The notes beneath the pieces are model-generated. The model was not told where the DNA came from. It ran no database searches and saw only the letters and a program-made list of their open reading frames with translations. Shown here one piece after another: positions 1 through 12,221 of a stretch of 64,000 bases of DNA; position 1 is the first letter of the stretch; each line of letters begins with the position of its first letter. The position numbers were made by a program, and so were the translations under genes. The DNA comes from Actinostola sp. cb2023 (Eukaryota; Cnidaria; Anthozoa; Actiniaria; Actinostolidae). The stretch is from the NCBI GenBank assembly GCA_033675265.1, contig JAUJYZ010000607.1:1-64000 (forward strand), read 5' to 3'.

Positions 1-1167
1 AACTTGCTGATTGTTTTGCTGCATTCTTCAACGTTTTCGTTCTATCTTGCTTATTCCCTTCTTGCAGTCCGAATCCAACATTGTTCATCCAGCCATCCTT
101 CCCTTCATTAATATACTCTTAGGAATTAATTACAAATTGAAATGCTAGTCATATACCGTAAGCTATACTGACTCATTTATTTGGAATTCAATGTATTATT
201 ATTGTTATTATTATATTTTTTTCGCTGCTAGATGACTCTGACAATGAACAATGGTGGTGGTGAGTGATCGCAGTGGATGGTGAGGATCTCCAGCAGGTTA
301 TTGGCGTAGGAACAGCGGGTAAGCATCAACATGTATAAAGGCCAGCAATCACAATTGTAGCACAAATATGCTGTGGCGGTACGATCACCCAGTCATAGTT
401 TTCTGTGCATTAATTTGTACCCTATATGATTATTTTTCCTGGTTGTAATCTTTACAATTCTGTATATGGCGAAAACTAACAAAATAATAATAATAAAAAC
501 AAATATCCAACCGTTCCACTAAATCATTTTTGAAACTATTTTGACAGGGAATGCTACATCCACGCAATCCCGATAACAGGAAGTAAGATTGCTTTACTTA
601 TTATTTCATCTATTCCAACGATTCAATAAATAAGAATATAATTTTTTTCATTTCCTTCAAGGAAACCAAACCATGGTTTCTAAAAATTTCATTTTGAGGT
701 TTGGGATAGTCTAAGTTTTTTTGGGCTTGATCATCTGAACCAACCAGATTTCGAGCAAAGTTCGGCATTGAAAAATTTTCATAGTCCAATGGGGAACAAT
801 GGCAAATTGGACCAGTTTTTCTCCATCTACCGAACACGTTTTCCTTTGTAGTAAGTGAAAAACTTGCTCGTGTCATAGACGGCGGCTAAACATTATGTAC
901 TATACTGGGACGTTTGACCAGTGTATGATTATTTCTTATGACAACGTAACGAGATGAAAAATCGTTTTCATTTCAGTTGAAAGATTCAATTATTTCCGAT
1001 TTTTCATTTGTTGTGATGGTATCCGATGAAAAAATAGCGGCCCAGATCTAGATTGACTGGCGACTAACTAACGAACAGTGTCCTCAGGGGAGAGAACTCA
1101 CAGAATTCGACAAATCTTCTTGATGCGTGCTGGAATATCATGGTAAAACTTCATCTGCCATTTGAGC
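1..1167. other. Gene-free AT-rich stretch
   Basis: I see no coding exon, RNA gene or clear repeat structure. The short ORFs here have no recognisable domain. Confidence 0.4.
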
Positions 1168-1461
1168 CAATAGGCCTTTTGCAGGACCCAGTCAAGTGAT
1201 CGTATCAGTAACGAATGAAAGAGAAAAAAGGAAAATGCTCCAACGGAGCAATGTCCAAATATTGCTCCTAGCTAACAGTTTATTAAAAGGAACGTCCTGA
1301 GAACACCCCCCTGCTGAACTTGCAGTGATTTGGTTATTTCAGTCTTCGTAGCTGCGCACAGGGACAGATAAGGTTAGGTGAGGAGCTTGGAGAGGGGATC
1401 CCCTCCTACTCACTTTTTCCCCTACACCTTTCCCGTCCTGGGTCCTGCAAAAGGCCTATTG
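1168..1461. repeat. MITE-like element with 23-bp terminal inverted repeats
   Basis: The left end (1168-1190) starts CAATAGGCCTTTTGCAGG and is the exact reverse complement of 1439-1461. The 294-bp body has no ORF of interest. I did not identify a target duplication. Confidence 0.6.
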
Positions 1462-2149
1462 AAAACGTATTGTTGTTTTTATATTGTACTTTTTAAATTA
1501 CTCATTTTTCTTAAGGGCTATTTTATTAAAGATATCCCGTGGCACTCCCCCCCCCCACAGGCAGGCAATGCTGTTTCAGATCAGCCCTTGAACGAGAAAA
1601 GGATTCATGGTATTACTCCATCATCCACGTTCGTTGGAAGAGGTAAATAATTATATTGAACAAAGTAAACTTGTTGTGTGTTGACAACAGAAAATATTCT
1701 AAATTAATTCGTATCAAAACTAACTTTATAGTATCTTGCCCTTGTATAATTTAAGGTATCAGGATACCACAAAAATTCTTTCAAACCACCGGTTTTGATT
1801 TAATGGATCTATTGATTCCGAGTAAGGAATCCAAAGCGCTGCAGTGGATTGTACCCTTCGTGGAAGAAGATTCTCACGAAAATGTCTCCGATCCGCTACC
1901 AAAAGTGTCACTTCTGGGCTAAAGGGCGCACTATAAACTATTTGGCAAACAGGGCCGAAGCTGCTCAAACTCAAGTCTGCATCAAGGAATAAAACTGGGG
2001 AATTAATGTACAAACAATACAGAGAATCAGAAGAATAGAAAGAAAATGGAATACAACAATTTTAATAGTACGTGTCTCGAACCCAGTGGGAGAGGGTTGG
2101 GAAGAGAAGGTAACTCACAGATAAAAGCGTAGCACCCAACACTCTCTCC

Positions 2150-2300
2150 TATGCACCAAGCGTCACCCTACGCCCCTCTCCCTAAGCCTCTCTCCGTTCG
2201 CCCCTCTCCCTACACCCCTTTTCCTACACCCCTCTCCCTACACCCCTCTCCCTACACCCCTCTCCCTACGCCCCTTTCCCTTCGCCCATTTCCCTACAAC
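2150..2300. repeat. CT-rich tandem repeat (CCCTCTCCCTACAC-like, about 13 bp)
   Basis: Units CCCTCTCCCTACACC repeat with small changes across about 140 bp. It is low complexity and the ORFs over it on both strands are not credible genes. Confidence 0.7.
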
Positions 2301-3113
2301 CAAACAGTGAAAATCATCGTGAGCTATCCGTTGGAAATATCTAGCATTTGCTGACATACTTCTGTCAAGATGATATGCGTTCCACTTTGACCTGGAAGTA
2401 TAGGAAACCCTGTCTGCCCACTGCATCATGTCTAATGACGTCTGCCAGTAATATAATGTCCTCGGGGCGTTCGATCTTCTCAAATTTCTTAGTGTATTAT
2501 AATTTGGAATATTTAGTTCGACCCACGACAATAAATCCGAACAAAGCTCAACGAAAACTAATGACAAATAATTTGAGTGAGTGCAATCGGTATAGAATCG
2601 ATGAGCGAGTGGCTGTTACGTCGCCACTTAACACCGGTACAGCCGCCCAGATAATTAACTATCACGGCCTTGGGGCCTGGGAATTACTGTTCGACTATTA
2701 AAGTTCCGTTTGTTTTTGTACCGATCGATTGTCAAAACATCAAAAGCGCTTCCTCTTGCTTGGACATACGTTCCTACGACATTAATCAGTTTACAATATT
2801 CTAGCAAACTGACGAGACTAAATGTGACAAGATCAGATAAGATCAACCACACCAGGAAGTAGGCACTGAACGATGCGACGAAAAAACGCTTTTTGGTTTT
2901 TAATATCACTTGTCGCTCTCTTGACCACGCGCTCACGTTTACCGTAAATCGGGTAATTATTCAAATACTTACATGCGTTGAACGCAGCACGTACAGGTCA
3001 GTGTTGTCTTTGAGATGTGATGTACCAGGAGCCCATTCTCCTGGATGTACATATTGTTATTGGAACATTACAGACTGTAAAGCTTGGGGACTAAAAGAAA
3101 CACTATAAGCATT

Positions 3114-3791
3114 ATGGAAACCGAGACACAAAGTCCCACTGACGATAATTCAAGAAGAGGGAAGCGTCGCCGTGGTGTATTGAAATGCTTGTCGATATTT
3201 ATTGGGATCGTACTTATCATTGGATGCTTTGTCATGGCTTCCTATTCGTATATATTCCTGGACGACTGCAACGACGAATCGGTGTGTATAAAAGACGCAT
3301 CAGCGGAACAAGTTACCACAGCAAAAGTATTTCGATTTCTTGCTGCTGGTCTTTTTCTAATGGGTCTGTTTATGGTGGCATTTTCTTTGTGTCGGAAGAA
3401 AGGAGAACGCGAAATTGAAAACACAGATTTGAGGCGAATTTCATTGCACACCGTGGCTTGTGTTATTTCTGATGCTGCCAAAGAGAAGTCGCCTTCAATG
3501 CTATTTTCTCGAGCTTATTGTAACCCAGGACTGAGCTCCAGTAGCCCAGGTTTGAATGGAATTCTCGAGGAATCGAACAGTGAACACGCAGAGCCTGAGA
3601 CCTCGCAACAGAGAAATTCTTACTCGTATTGTTGTAGTCAGGAACCATCGTCTTCCACTGATCCAGTAAGAGGATTAGCGTTTACCGACTATTGTGAAAA
3701 CCGTTCTGATAACTGTGTTAGCCTTACCCCTCCACCGTCTTACAGTGAAGCCTTGAGTATGCATGCAACTTCCAGAGCAAACAGTCAGTGA
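3114..3791 (+). CDS. Small two-pass membrane protein with C-terminal PPxY motif (unrecognised family)
   Basis: This single ORF of 225 residues starts at the first ATG (3114, METETQ). The open frame extends upstream only to a TTG. Residues 1-24 are polar and end in a basic patch (RRGKRRRG). Two hydrophobic segments follow, at about 26-48 and 73-93, separated by a short loop with two cysteines (CNDESVC). A long Ser-rich tail follows. Near the C terminus is LTPPPSYSEAL, a PPxY motif of the kind bound by WW domains of NEDD4-family ubiquitin ligases (family knowledge). Both ends on the cytosolic side is an inference from the basic N terminus. An AATAAA lies 123 bp after the stop. I do not recognise the family; a role in ligase recruitment or trafficking is only suggested by the motif. 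No introns are evident. Confidence 0.7.
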   Translation: METETQSPTDDNSRRGKRRRGVLKCLSIFIGIVLIIGCFVMASYSYIFLDDCNDESVCIKDASAEQVTTAKVFRFLAAGLFLMGLFMVAFSLCRKKGEREIENTDLRRISLHTVACVISDAAKEKSPSMLFSRAYCNPGLSSSSPGLNGILEESNSEHAEPETSQQRNSYSYCCSQEPSSSTDPVRGLAFTDYCENRSDNCVSLTPPPSYSEALSMHATSRANSQ

Positions 3792-3913
3792 GAATGATGG
3801 ATATAGTATATAGTACTGTAGACAGTTATTAGATAGATAAAGATAGATAGATAGATGAACTTTATTGAAGTGTCTGGTTATTTAGCTAAAACTAAAAAAT
3901 ATATTGTTTTTGT

Positions 3914-3919
3914 AATAAA
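3914..3919 (+). promoter_or_regulatory. Candidate polyadenylation signal AATAAA
   Basis: AATAAA lies 123 bp past the stop codon of the two-pass membrane protein gene, following a TAGA microsatellite (about 3826-3856). The position suits a short 3' UTR. Confidence 0.4.
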
Positions 3920-3994
3920 TGTGGAATAGGAAAGTAGCCATTTGCCAAAATTCTGACTCGATCCACCATATAATACTTTATAATAATATATATA

Positions 3995-4186
3995 CACCTG
4001 TTTTCAAAAACGTTGCCCATTTACAAAATACAAAATAGTAAAATAGCAAAAAAGGAATTAATTAGAGAAACAAAAGAAATGCACTCTGCAAGCTGAACTC
4101 TGGCTTATTGTTTCTCTAATTAATTCCTTTTTTACTATTTTACTATTTTGTATTTTGTAAATGGGCAACGTTTTTGAAAACAGGTG
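3995..4186. mobile_element. Tc1/mariner-type MITE, near-perfect hairpin
   Basis: This 192-bp palindrome begins CACCTGTTTTCAAAAACGTT and ends with its reverse complement. The arms are about 85 bp and the loop about 20-30 bp. TA dinucleotides flank both ends (3993-3994, 4187-4188), as expected of Tc1/mariner. The termini resemble the CAGTCATTCTCAAAAACGTT ends of the elements at 21129 and 34579. Confidence 0.8.
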
Positions 4187-5208
4187 TATATAAATGCATA
4201 GATCAAAATGGTCAAAAACAATGTTAAACGAATTAAGCAAGTAGTCCAAGGACTCAGCAAAGACCAAAAAACGTATATATATTTTTTGGTAACTATATTT
4301 CGGCTAGCCAGACTAGCCTTCTTCAGGTTATGGAGAGATTTACAAATGGTACTAAAATATATAGCTATTACACAATGAGCCGAAACATTAGATGATATAG
4401 ATGACGTAAAAACATTACAACATAGATTAAAAGATAAGAAATTACAGTTCATCACGTTTATTTAGACCTAAAGGTTCAAGGGTTTTCCCTTTATCTATAA
4501 GCCGTGAGCTTCTCTGGCTTAATTTTACGTATCGAGTCCCTCGGCGAAGAAATAAGTTCTAGGGGGATTAGTTGCAAATCATTTGCAGAGTGGTTAGGAT
4601 TAGAAAGAAAATGTTCAGAAACGGAAGTGGGATTGGATTTGGGGTTAGGTGTGTCGATTAGTCGTCTGTGTTCATATATATTTTTTGGTAACTATAAATG
4701 TTTGCAAATGGCTATATTATATCATTATATTTGCTGTCTTTTTAATTGTATGAGGGTCGTTTTAAAGGTTAGGTTTAGGGGTTAATGAGCCATGTGGTGG
4801 TTTGGGTTTAGTTTTGAAGTGCATTATCAGAAACTGTAAAATAACTTGTCCTAAAAAAATTAAACCAGTGAAAACGTTTAGATCACAAAATATATAGATA
4901 GTTCTATTTTTAAATTTGGAAGAAGATAGCGCTCCGCTGAAAAGCATTTGGACATACATGAAAGTGAATGGAAGAAAATGGGAAAAGAATTCAATGTTTT
5001 GCAAAATTGGCAACAACCATGAAACACGTTTTCAGAGGATATTTTAATATAATTTTAATTTTAATTTTTTTTATTTTAAAAACTCCTTCGCTGTTAATCA
5101 CTGCCATCTGACATGGTTATCACTAGATGTGTTATCTACCAAAACAAAATCTACTGGAAAATCAAATTCGTCGCTCTCTACTCTATAGCTTTTTAGACAA
5201 GGCATAAC

Positions 5209-5935
5209 AAGACTTCTCTCTCGATCCAGCACGAGTTTCTTCTAGCACTTCTAGTCGTCGAAAGATGACTTAGCACTTCTACTACGATGACTTAGCACTT
5301 CTGCTCGTCGAAGAGAACGACTTATAATTAGCACTTCTACTCTCGAATTTATCTGCCTTCGTAGAGCGAACAATACTTCGGATTTAGTTCGATATACGCT
5401 CGGAAACTATTCGACCCGTTTGAGCGAATCATACTTTCGGATTTAGTTCGATAGGCGTTCGGAAACTATTCGACCCGTTTGTGGCCAACGAACAAAAACA
5501 ACTAGTATTTGCTTTGAAGTTTTGAAGCACGATTTTTACGATTCATTTACCTTCCGGAATTTTTCAAACGTGGAATAGAATAACCTTCCAATGAGGAAAA
5601 TCGGTCGAATAAAAGTGATCCAAAATCATCCCCGAACTTCGTATTTTAACATCCAGACGGAACATCCAGACGATTCATCATCGATTCAGACTATGATCTG
5701 ACGAAACTCGACGACGCTGCTGTCTCTGCCTCGATGTGTCCTAAAATCATTCGGAACCCGGCCTATCGGGTCTACTACGAACAGCGTGTTTGTATGTGAG
5801 ATGAGCATATTTCTTTCCTTCGACTGAGTAACATGGCTTCCCTCTTGTACAATACAATCTTGAAACTCGATACGAACAATACTTCGGATTTAATTCGATA
5901 CGCGCTCGGAAACTACTCGACCCGGCCCGTTTGTG
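5209..5935. repeat. Dispersed repeat with CTTCGGATTTAGTTCGATA motif
   Basis: The block contains two local copies of CTTCGGATTTAGTTCGATA followed by CGGAAACTATTCGACCCG (about 5380-5480), with a third at 5875-5925. It also has repeated TTAGCACTTCTA boxes. Related copies lie at about 28420-28625 and 29090-29260. It is an unclassified interspersed repeat. Confidence 0.6.
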
Positions 5936-6422
5936 GCCAACGGAAGAAAAAAAGAGCCCATTTTATAACTCGGGCTTCCTCCGGTAGTGCCCGAGTAAAA
6001 ACGCGAAAGAATTAATGCATGCACAACTAGTCATATGTCAAGAGAGTACCATGTACCAAACGGCCATCACTACTTACACCATGTAGTCAAGTTTCAAGTT
6101 CAAGTTCGCTTGAGAATTAGTGATCAATCGAAAGCCTAAACTATTAAGTATCAAAAAAGACATTTATAAAAACCTCATTACGCAGCTAATGTTGAGTGAA
6201 ATATCATGACAATAAGACTAAATTGTTGCACGGATTTAAAAAACTTTTAAAATTGATCGGATTTTTTACTTTTGATATTGTTTTGGTCAGGTTGAGGCGC
6301 TTGTAGCCTGCTCAGTAATGAAGTATCCAGGCCTTCGACGAGTGCGGACGTGTTTTCTCGTGCTCCGTGTCAAACTTTCTCCATGTAAAATACTTCATGG
6401 TGTCCTGGCAGATGAGTAGATA

Positions 6423-6698
6423 ATGGACGAAGAAAGTAAGACGACTAAGGAAAGACTAGAAAGAGAGAGCCGCAAGAGAAGAAGAAGATCAAAAGGGTCT
6501 CAAACCAGCGAAGAACTTGACGAGTCGAACGATTGCACCAAGTACTGTAAGAACATGGCGGACGTTCTCCTCGAAATCAACGCCAAGCTCCACGTAGCTT
6601 TAGCCAAAATTGAGGAAGTCGACAAGATAAACAAGAAACTTGTAGCTCTACGAAAAAAAGCCTGCTCAGTAAGACGCTTGGAGCGCGTAGACGAATAG
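6423..6698 (+). CDS. Small charged coiled-coil-like ORF, possibly a terminal exon or retroelement ORF1 remnant
   Basis: The ORF has 91 residues. It starts MDEESKTTKERLERESRKRR, then a very basic patch (KRRRRSKG), a short acidic stretch and a heptad-like helix (about residues 45-80: MADVLLEINAKLHVALAKIE). AATAAA lies at 6768-6773, about 70 bp after the stop, which supports a transcript end. Basic N terminus plus coiled coil also fits ORF1-type proteins of retroelements. There is no recognisable enzyme domain. A spliced upstream exon ending near 6300-6420 is possible (CAG followed by ATG). Confidence 0.35.
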   Translation: MDEESKTTKERLERESRKRRRRSKGSQTSEELDESNDCTKYCKNMADVLLEINAKLHVALAKIEEVDKINKKLVALRKKACSVRRLERVDE

Positions 6699-7855
6699 AT
6701 AGAAGGAACCGTGATGACTCGCTAAATAATGTGTTCCCTTTCTATTTACACGCTATATGTTTAGTATAATAAATGCATAATTCGAATCAGTTATCTGAGC
6801 ATCATTTCCGACAGGATGAGACACCAACTGAGTAATCAAAGCGTCGTCTTGATATTGCAACACGATTGCATTTTAATAATGACCGATTATTTATCGCCTG
6901 GGGGAGGGGAGGAGGTGCAGTTTTGAGAGCTTCACACATTTTAAAAGTGGGAAAAGGAGGGATCAGTTGATTTTAGTTTTCAGTAAAAGGGGGTTGCACA
7001 AATATAAGAGTTCATCGGTAATTTCAAGATTTGTGTTAGATTAGAAGTCTGTTAGCAGGCTGATTTGCTCAGGAATTAAGCTGGCATTTTATATATGAGA
7101 ATCCGTAAAAACACCTCAGGAATAGGTTCAGAATGGTTGAAATTGCCGATGGAGATTTCAACACAAAGTTCCGGTATAAAAGGGCGCTACCCAGGGGTAC
7201 AACAATAGATTTGTTGAATCATAAACGTGCATGTACATATTCATGTACACGTTCATGTAGTGATACAAAGATTCATTAGCAAACATTATTGTCTGGGAAG
7301 GCTCCCTTCGTGGGCACCGAAAGAGCAGACTGATTTTGTTTAAGCAGTCTTCCGCCTCCAGCACAACTTCTCGGAAATGCAGAATTTATTGTCATTAATT
7401 CTTAGAAATTCTATAAACCAAAAAATCTCTAGAATCGCACGCATAAATCAAAGACCGTATATAGAAAAGGCTTTGGCTTGTTTTACTATTATTATTATTG
7501 TAATTACTCAACTTTGCCGCAAGTGTGCATTTTGGGGCGCATAATTGGTCATGAATACTAGAATTGCTACTGGAATTGTGTGTGTAGGGCCTGGTATGGG
7601 TGCAGGGGTGTTGAGAGCCAGACACTCTGCGGGATCACAATTACTAATAACGTTTAAATAATGACCTGTTCCTATATCAGAAACCCATCGCCACCCAGTC
7701 AGCTATGTAGGGACAGGTAGAGTAGCAGATCATTTGTCCCATACATACATTATTCACATTATTACCATATACAAAACAGTCGATTTTCTCCCTTCTTTGT
7801 TTCAATCAGAATTACGAATTAGTGCATTAGTGTTAGCGGCGAAAGTCAATTCAAG

Positions 7856-7996
7856 ATGGCGACTTCGATGCGCAGCATTCTGCGCAATAAGTCAGGCTTC
7901 GATGTGCAGCATTCTGCGCAGTAAGTCAGGCTTCGATGCGCAGCATTCTGCGCAGCAAGTCAGGTTTCGATGCGCAGCATTCTGCGCAGTAGGTCA
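7856..7996. repeat. 34-bp tandem repeat at the GPCR stop codon
   Basis: About four units contain the palindrome TGCGCAGCATTCTGCGCA. Read on the minus strand, each unit starts with TGAC; the first TGA (7996-7994) is the stop codon of the receptor gene. The array is therefore the start of that gene's 3' UTR. Confidence 0.85.
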
Positions 7997-9496
7997 GGAT
8001 TGATCGTTGCCCCTGAACTGACATGGTTTCCTCAAGGTATTTAAGCATGCCTTCTTTAGGTCTCGAAATCGCCAAAAATAAATCATAGGATTGAGAAAGG
8101 AATTGATGCATATTCCTGTAATGGTGACACTCCAGACAACCACAACTTCCTTTGTCATCCCAATAGTGACGACAGCAAACGATAGCAAAAAGTATGGACA
8201 ATAGCACAATGTAAGCAAGACAACAACACACAATAATGTCACCATGGTGTGTCTGTACTTGACCAGTTTAAAGTTCTTTCTAAGGTGAGTCGAGTTTGAC
8301 ATTTTTCGTCGACGAAACCTGGCCATAAAATTCCTACGAGGAGGCCGACTCTCTCCTACTATGTCGGTGTGTTCAAGTCTTTCCTTTCTACTTGTCGTAC
8401 AACTCTTTTCTTCACTAGAGTTGTGCTTGATTATAAGAGATTCTGGTGGTTCATTGCCGCCATTTTCACTGACCAAATGCTTATCAAGGTTATTATCGGA
8501 AGGTAATGTTGCGCTACTAGAACGACTGCAAGTACCACGATTCAGTCGAAATGTTTCACTTGTGGTGTCCGTTTGCTCTGTCGTAACGTCTAATAATATA
8601 CAATTAGTAAAGGACAAATGATGGATTTCTACTGCGGGTGGAGTTTGGCGAGAATTCCTTGATGTTGTTTCTCCCACGATTTGTTCGGGAGAAACAGAAC
8701 TCGAGCTCTTCCTTATTGTATCAAATTGTGTAGTACTTTCAAGGTTAGCCTGTTGTTGTTGGGGCTTCTCTTTACTAATGGAAAGCTTTCTCTTGTGTAA
8801 CGAGAAAGAAATCGCTTTATTACGCTCGTAGTGTTGTTGTGCGTGGTCTTTTCCTTGTCCTCCAAGGCGACATACATTTGTCTTTATACTCTCCAGCGCA
8901 AAAAGTGATTTAAACGATAAAAAATAACACACAAATATCACTCCAAAAGTTACAATTCCTACGACAATCACCGTTGCATGAAGAACCTTTGGAGTGACTC
9001 GAACACTCGAAACTCCCCACACAACAGCAGTGCTCCATAGTGTCGCCACAACTTTGATGACACGACTGTTCGTAACGCGCTGTCTGTAGCGAGAACTCAA
9101 TCGAATTGCCAGATATCTGTCAACACTAAGTGCGGTCACTGTCAGCTCAGAAGCGCTTAGAAAAGTAAACGCCAGTGAGAACCCAACGTCAAACGTACTG
9201 CATACATTAGCGGAGCTGTCTGTTAACTCAATTATCCTCCAAAACGAATTGAATGGCAACGAGATGAGTCCTGCGCCCAAGTCAGTGAAAGCGAGACTGC
9301 AGATTAAGATGAACGATGGAGTGTGTAGAGAAGTGGTCTTAAATATAGTCCATACGATTAACAAGTTGATCAGTACTGTGGGAATAGCTAGAACTAAGTT
9401 GATTGAAGATGTAACAATCTTGATAAGACGATCGTGGTGGGCGAGCTCCTGGCTGTATGTTTCAGCCAGTGATATTGGAGGACAACTGACGTTCAT
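7994..9496 (-). CDS. Rhodopsin-like (class A) G protein-coupled receptor, orphan, single exon
   Basis: This 500-residue seven-helix receptor has the full class A signature. TM1 lies at about 30-52. TM2 carries LAFTD (about 89-93). A conserved Cys precedes TM3, which ends in DRY (ALSVDRYLAI). TM4 has its Trp, TM5 is VIVVGIVTFGVIFVCYF, TM6 is CVVVLLTLCYCPYFLLSF with the CxxP motif, and TM7 has NPMIYF (NPxxY). The third cytoplasmic loop is long, about 190 residues, and rich in Ser/Thr and charged residues. NVS near the N terminus is a possible glycosylation site. The chosen Met is the first in frame and gives a short extracellular tail. No intron is needed. The ligand cannot be told; the amine/adenosine/melanocortin-like group is a guess. 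A minisatellite begins exactly at the stop codon. Confidence 0.9.
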   Translation of the reverse strand: MNVSCPPISLAETYSQELAHHDRLIKIVTSSINLVLAIPTVLINLLIVWTIFKTTSLHTPSFILICSLAFTDLGAGLISLPFNSFWRIIELTDSSANVCSTFDVGFSLAFTFLSASELTVTALSVDRYLAIRLSSRYRQRVTNSRVIKVVATLWSTAVVWGVSSVRVTPKVLHATVIVVGIVTFGVIFVCYFLSFKSLFALESIKTNVCRLGGQGKDHAQQHYERNKAISFSLHKRKLSISKEKPQQQQANLESTTQFDTIRKSSSSVSPEQIVGETTSRNSRQTPPAVEIHHLSFTNCILLDVTTEQTDTTSETFRLNRGTCSRSSSATLPSDNNLDKHLVSENGGNEPPESLIIKHNSSEEKSCTTSRKERLEHTDIVGESRPPRRNFMARFRRRKMSNSTHLRKNFKLVKYRHTMVTLLCVVVLLTLCYCPYFLLSFAVVTIGMTKEVVVVWSVTITGICINSFLNPMIYFWRFRDLKKACLNTLRKPCQFRGNDQS

Positions 9497-10446
9497 TGAT
9501 GAGATGCGATACTCAGTCGTTAGTAAACCACGACCGTTTCACAATCTTCACGCTTCAGTCCGCCGTGTTCTAAATTCAGAGAAGATAAAAACAAATTAAT
9601 ATCGGAAAGAAGAATGAAATCCAACACCGGTCAGGTGTTAACGTCAATGCTCTGTTCTCACAATTGTGCTTAAAATGTGTTTTTAGACCATGATTGAAAC
9701 TGACACAGGTGAAATCACCTTCCGCGAGAAGATCAGTACTTGAAATATCTGAAACAGACGGTTGGATGTCAGTGTACCATCGAACTAATCCCATTGACAT
9801 TTTAATTCATAATGACGTCATGCATTTTTATTGCCATGCAACTATTCCAGGCAATGTACGTACTGGCCTTTAACTCATGCAGGAGTTGCCAAAATTATTG
9901 CGGAAATCAGGAAATATTTTTGCCGCTCTGTTTGCTTTAAGTAAGAAATAAAAATTAAACCGACAATGGAGGTAATACCGAGGTCTTTATAGCTTTGAAT
10001 ACCGTGACATACAACGCGTTTGAATGCCAAAGTGTTTTGTTTTTGTATTTTAGGAGCTACTGAAGAATATACCCAGAAGGCAGTCCTGGGGAACATCTAT
10101 ATTCTAACCGATCAGGGAAGTGGGTGCATGCAACCAGCATCGTCAACTGTACATGTAATATCCATGTATTTGGAAACTATTGTGTATGCATTATATTTGA
10201 GATTTGACGTTAATATGCGAAGACCCATTTATATAGTAAATAAATAGGGAACGGATCCGGTTTCCTTCGTTTCATTTCATTATTACTGACATAAGTCCCA
10301 TTTACCTGACAGAACATGCATGCAGAATAATTCCGTTCCAGTTACGATCAAAATCGATAAAAACGACATGGTATAAAAGTAGACTGGTCCGTAGAGTTCA
10401 CACTCAAATGTTTTCAGAAACGTTCCGCTGTTCTTCTACCCTGTGC
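9497..10446. other. Intergenic region, nothing recognised
   Basis: This upstream flank of the GPCR gene has no credible exon or structured repeat that I can support. Confidence 0.4.
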
Positions 10447-10617
10447 GAGCAGAGATTCCTTTTCGTCTGTCTATTTTACTTTTACTTTTGCTGTATCGCC
10501 TTTTTGTTTTCGAACTACAAGAACAGCAAGGTAAAAGCCAAAACAAAAAGCCGTTCAGCAAAAGACGCAAAAGTAAAAGAAAAATAGACACGGGACGAAA
10601 AGGAACCTCGTCTGCTC
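10447..10617. repeat. Foldback element of about 170 bp
   Basis: The left arm (GAGCAGAGATTCCTTTTCGT...) and right arm (reverse complement GAGCAGACGAGGTTCCTTTT...) pair imperfectly over about 70 bp. The purine/pyrimidine-rich arms explain the overlapping ORFs on both strands, which I do not regard as genes. Confidence 0.6.
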
Positions 10618-12163
10618 CCAGGGTATTGTTCTTCAAGCCGTTCCATGTTTATCCGTCGTGTAAACGGCTTTTATTACATTGTAACACCTCCAATAATAAT
10701 AAGCAGAATAAAAAACTTTATTTAACCAAGTTTGAAATACTAACCTTCAATTCAAGCAACTCACTTCTGACACCTTCGGCGGCGTTGCGGCCAACAAGCG
10801 TTCATGACCAATGTATCGCAAGCAGCTGAAAACAACTGAGTGTAGTAATCACTGCATGTAGAGAGGCAATCAAACGCTCACGGCCGAACAGTCTGTATAC
10901 ACTAGAAGTTCAAGTTTTGTGTTGGGTCTCTTTGCTGTTAGAACTAGAACGAACGGATATTGATTTCTGAATCAGGTGTCTTGTTTTATGCTGAATACTC
11001 GGATGTTCTTTTCGTTCTATACTAGCTTGATGTCACCGATATTGATTTTTGAATATGTGTCTTGTTTTACGCTGAATACTCGGATGTTCTTTTTATTCTA
11101 TATGTCACCGCATGCAATATTATAAATATTAATGAGGGTACTCCACTCACAGTATTTGATTTTCAGGGAGGCCCTAACTAAAAAACATATAAAAATATGA
11201 TAAATAAAATTGAATGACGGACCGGTTCAATCCCTTGCATTCCTATTAAACGGGCCGACGACTTCAGCATCATATTTATGCTTCAGTAAGATCAATTATA
11301 TGTATTTAGTTTGCTGTGAAAAGAACGATTCAAACTGGAGCAGGTGAACTCTCTAGCTCGCTTATTGCATCACGAATATCACTTGTGCAAACAAAAAACT
11401 GACTGACTGTCCGATTCCACATTTGTTGAAAATTAAATTAGGACTGATCAAACTTTTGAACTCAACTGATAAGGTTTTCCGCTTAGCTTTATTAAAAAAA
11501 AAAGATTGCTGTGACAAACAAAATATGATATCGAAACTCTTTATCTCGCTGAGCCATATCGCAACATGTAAATACAACTAATATTTGAAGCGAAGTTCCA
11601 GTATTAGAAAGACGCGAGCTGCGCGATGAATGCTGTAAATTGTGAATATAGATAAGAGAGAAGACACTTTTAATATCATAGAACCACAAATGCATGAAAT
11701 TAAACTGATTTGATCACTGTCATGTTGATTCATGCACCCCCCGGCACTATTTGCATAGGAAATCATACGAGTACTATTTTGTGCTAGTTTTCAAAGAGTT
11801 CAAGATTACATGAGCCAGGGGGGGGTGAACCACAGCCATTGTCTGTGTTTTCGCCTGTAACGTTTTATTGAATTTCCCCCGGTGTAATTCATTGTTCACT
11901 AGCAAATGAGAATGCTTTGTTTTTGTAGGAAATTTTCACTGTGTTTATTGTTTCTGCACTAATTTGTCTTTTTACAATTAAAACTCAAGTTTCTTTTCCA
12001 TAAAAATAAACACAATTGGAAATTCGTTTAGAAAATACACAGCATGCTCTTTGTTTTTATCTTAACATAAATTTAGGCTACAGTTCTCCGACTTTAAAAT
12101 AAATGCACGAATCATAGTGTTTGGAATCTTGGCCTTATTTGTGAGCGATTATTTACCGTCAAG

Positions 12164-12165
<2 letters not shown>
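10618..12165. other. Gene-free AT-rich stretch
   Basis: A locally repeated phrase (TGTCTTGTTTTATGCTGAATA at about 10980 and its variant at 11055) is the only structure seen. There are no exons. Confidence 0.4.

Positions 12166-12167
<2 letters not shown>

Positions 12168-12218
<51 letters not shown>
12168..12218. repeat. (GA)n microsatellite
   Basis: Uninterrupted GA dinucleotides over about 50 bp. Confidence 0.95.

Positions 12219-12221
<3 letters not shown>

Noticed and set aside
8361..9599. Plus-strand ORFs over the GPCR
   Set aside because: Antisense shadows of the receptor coding region.
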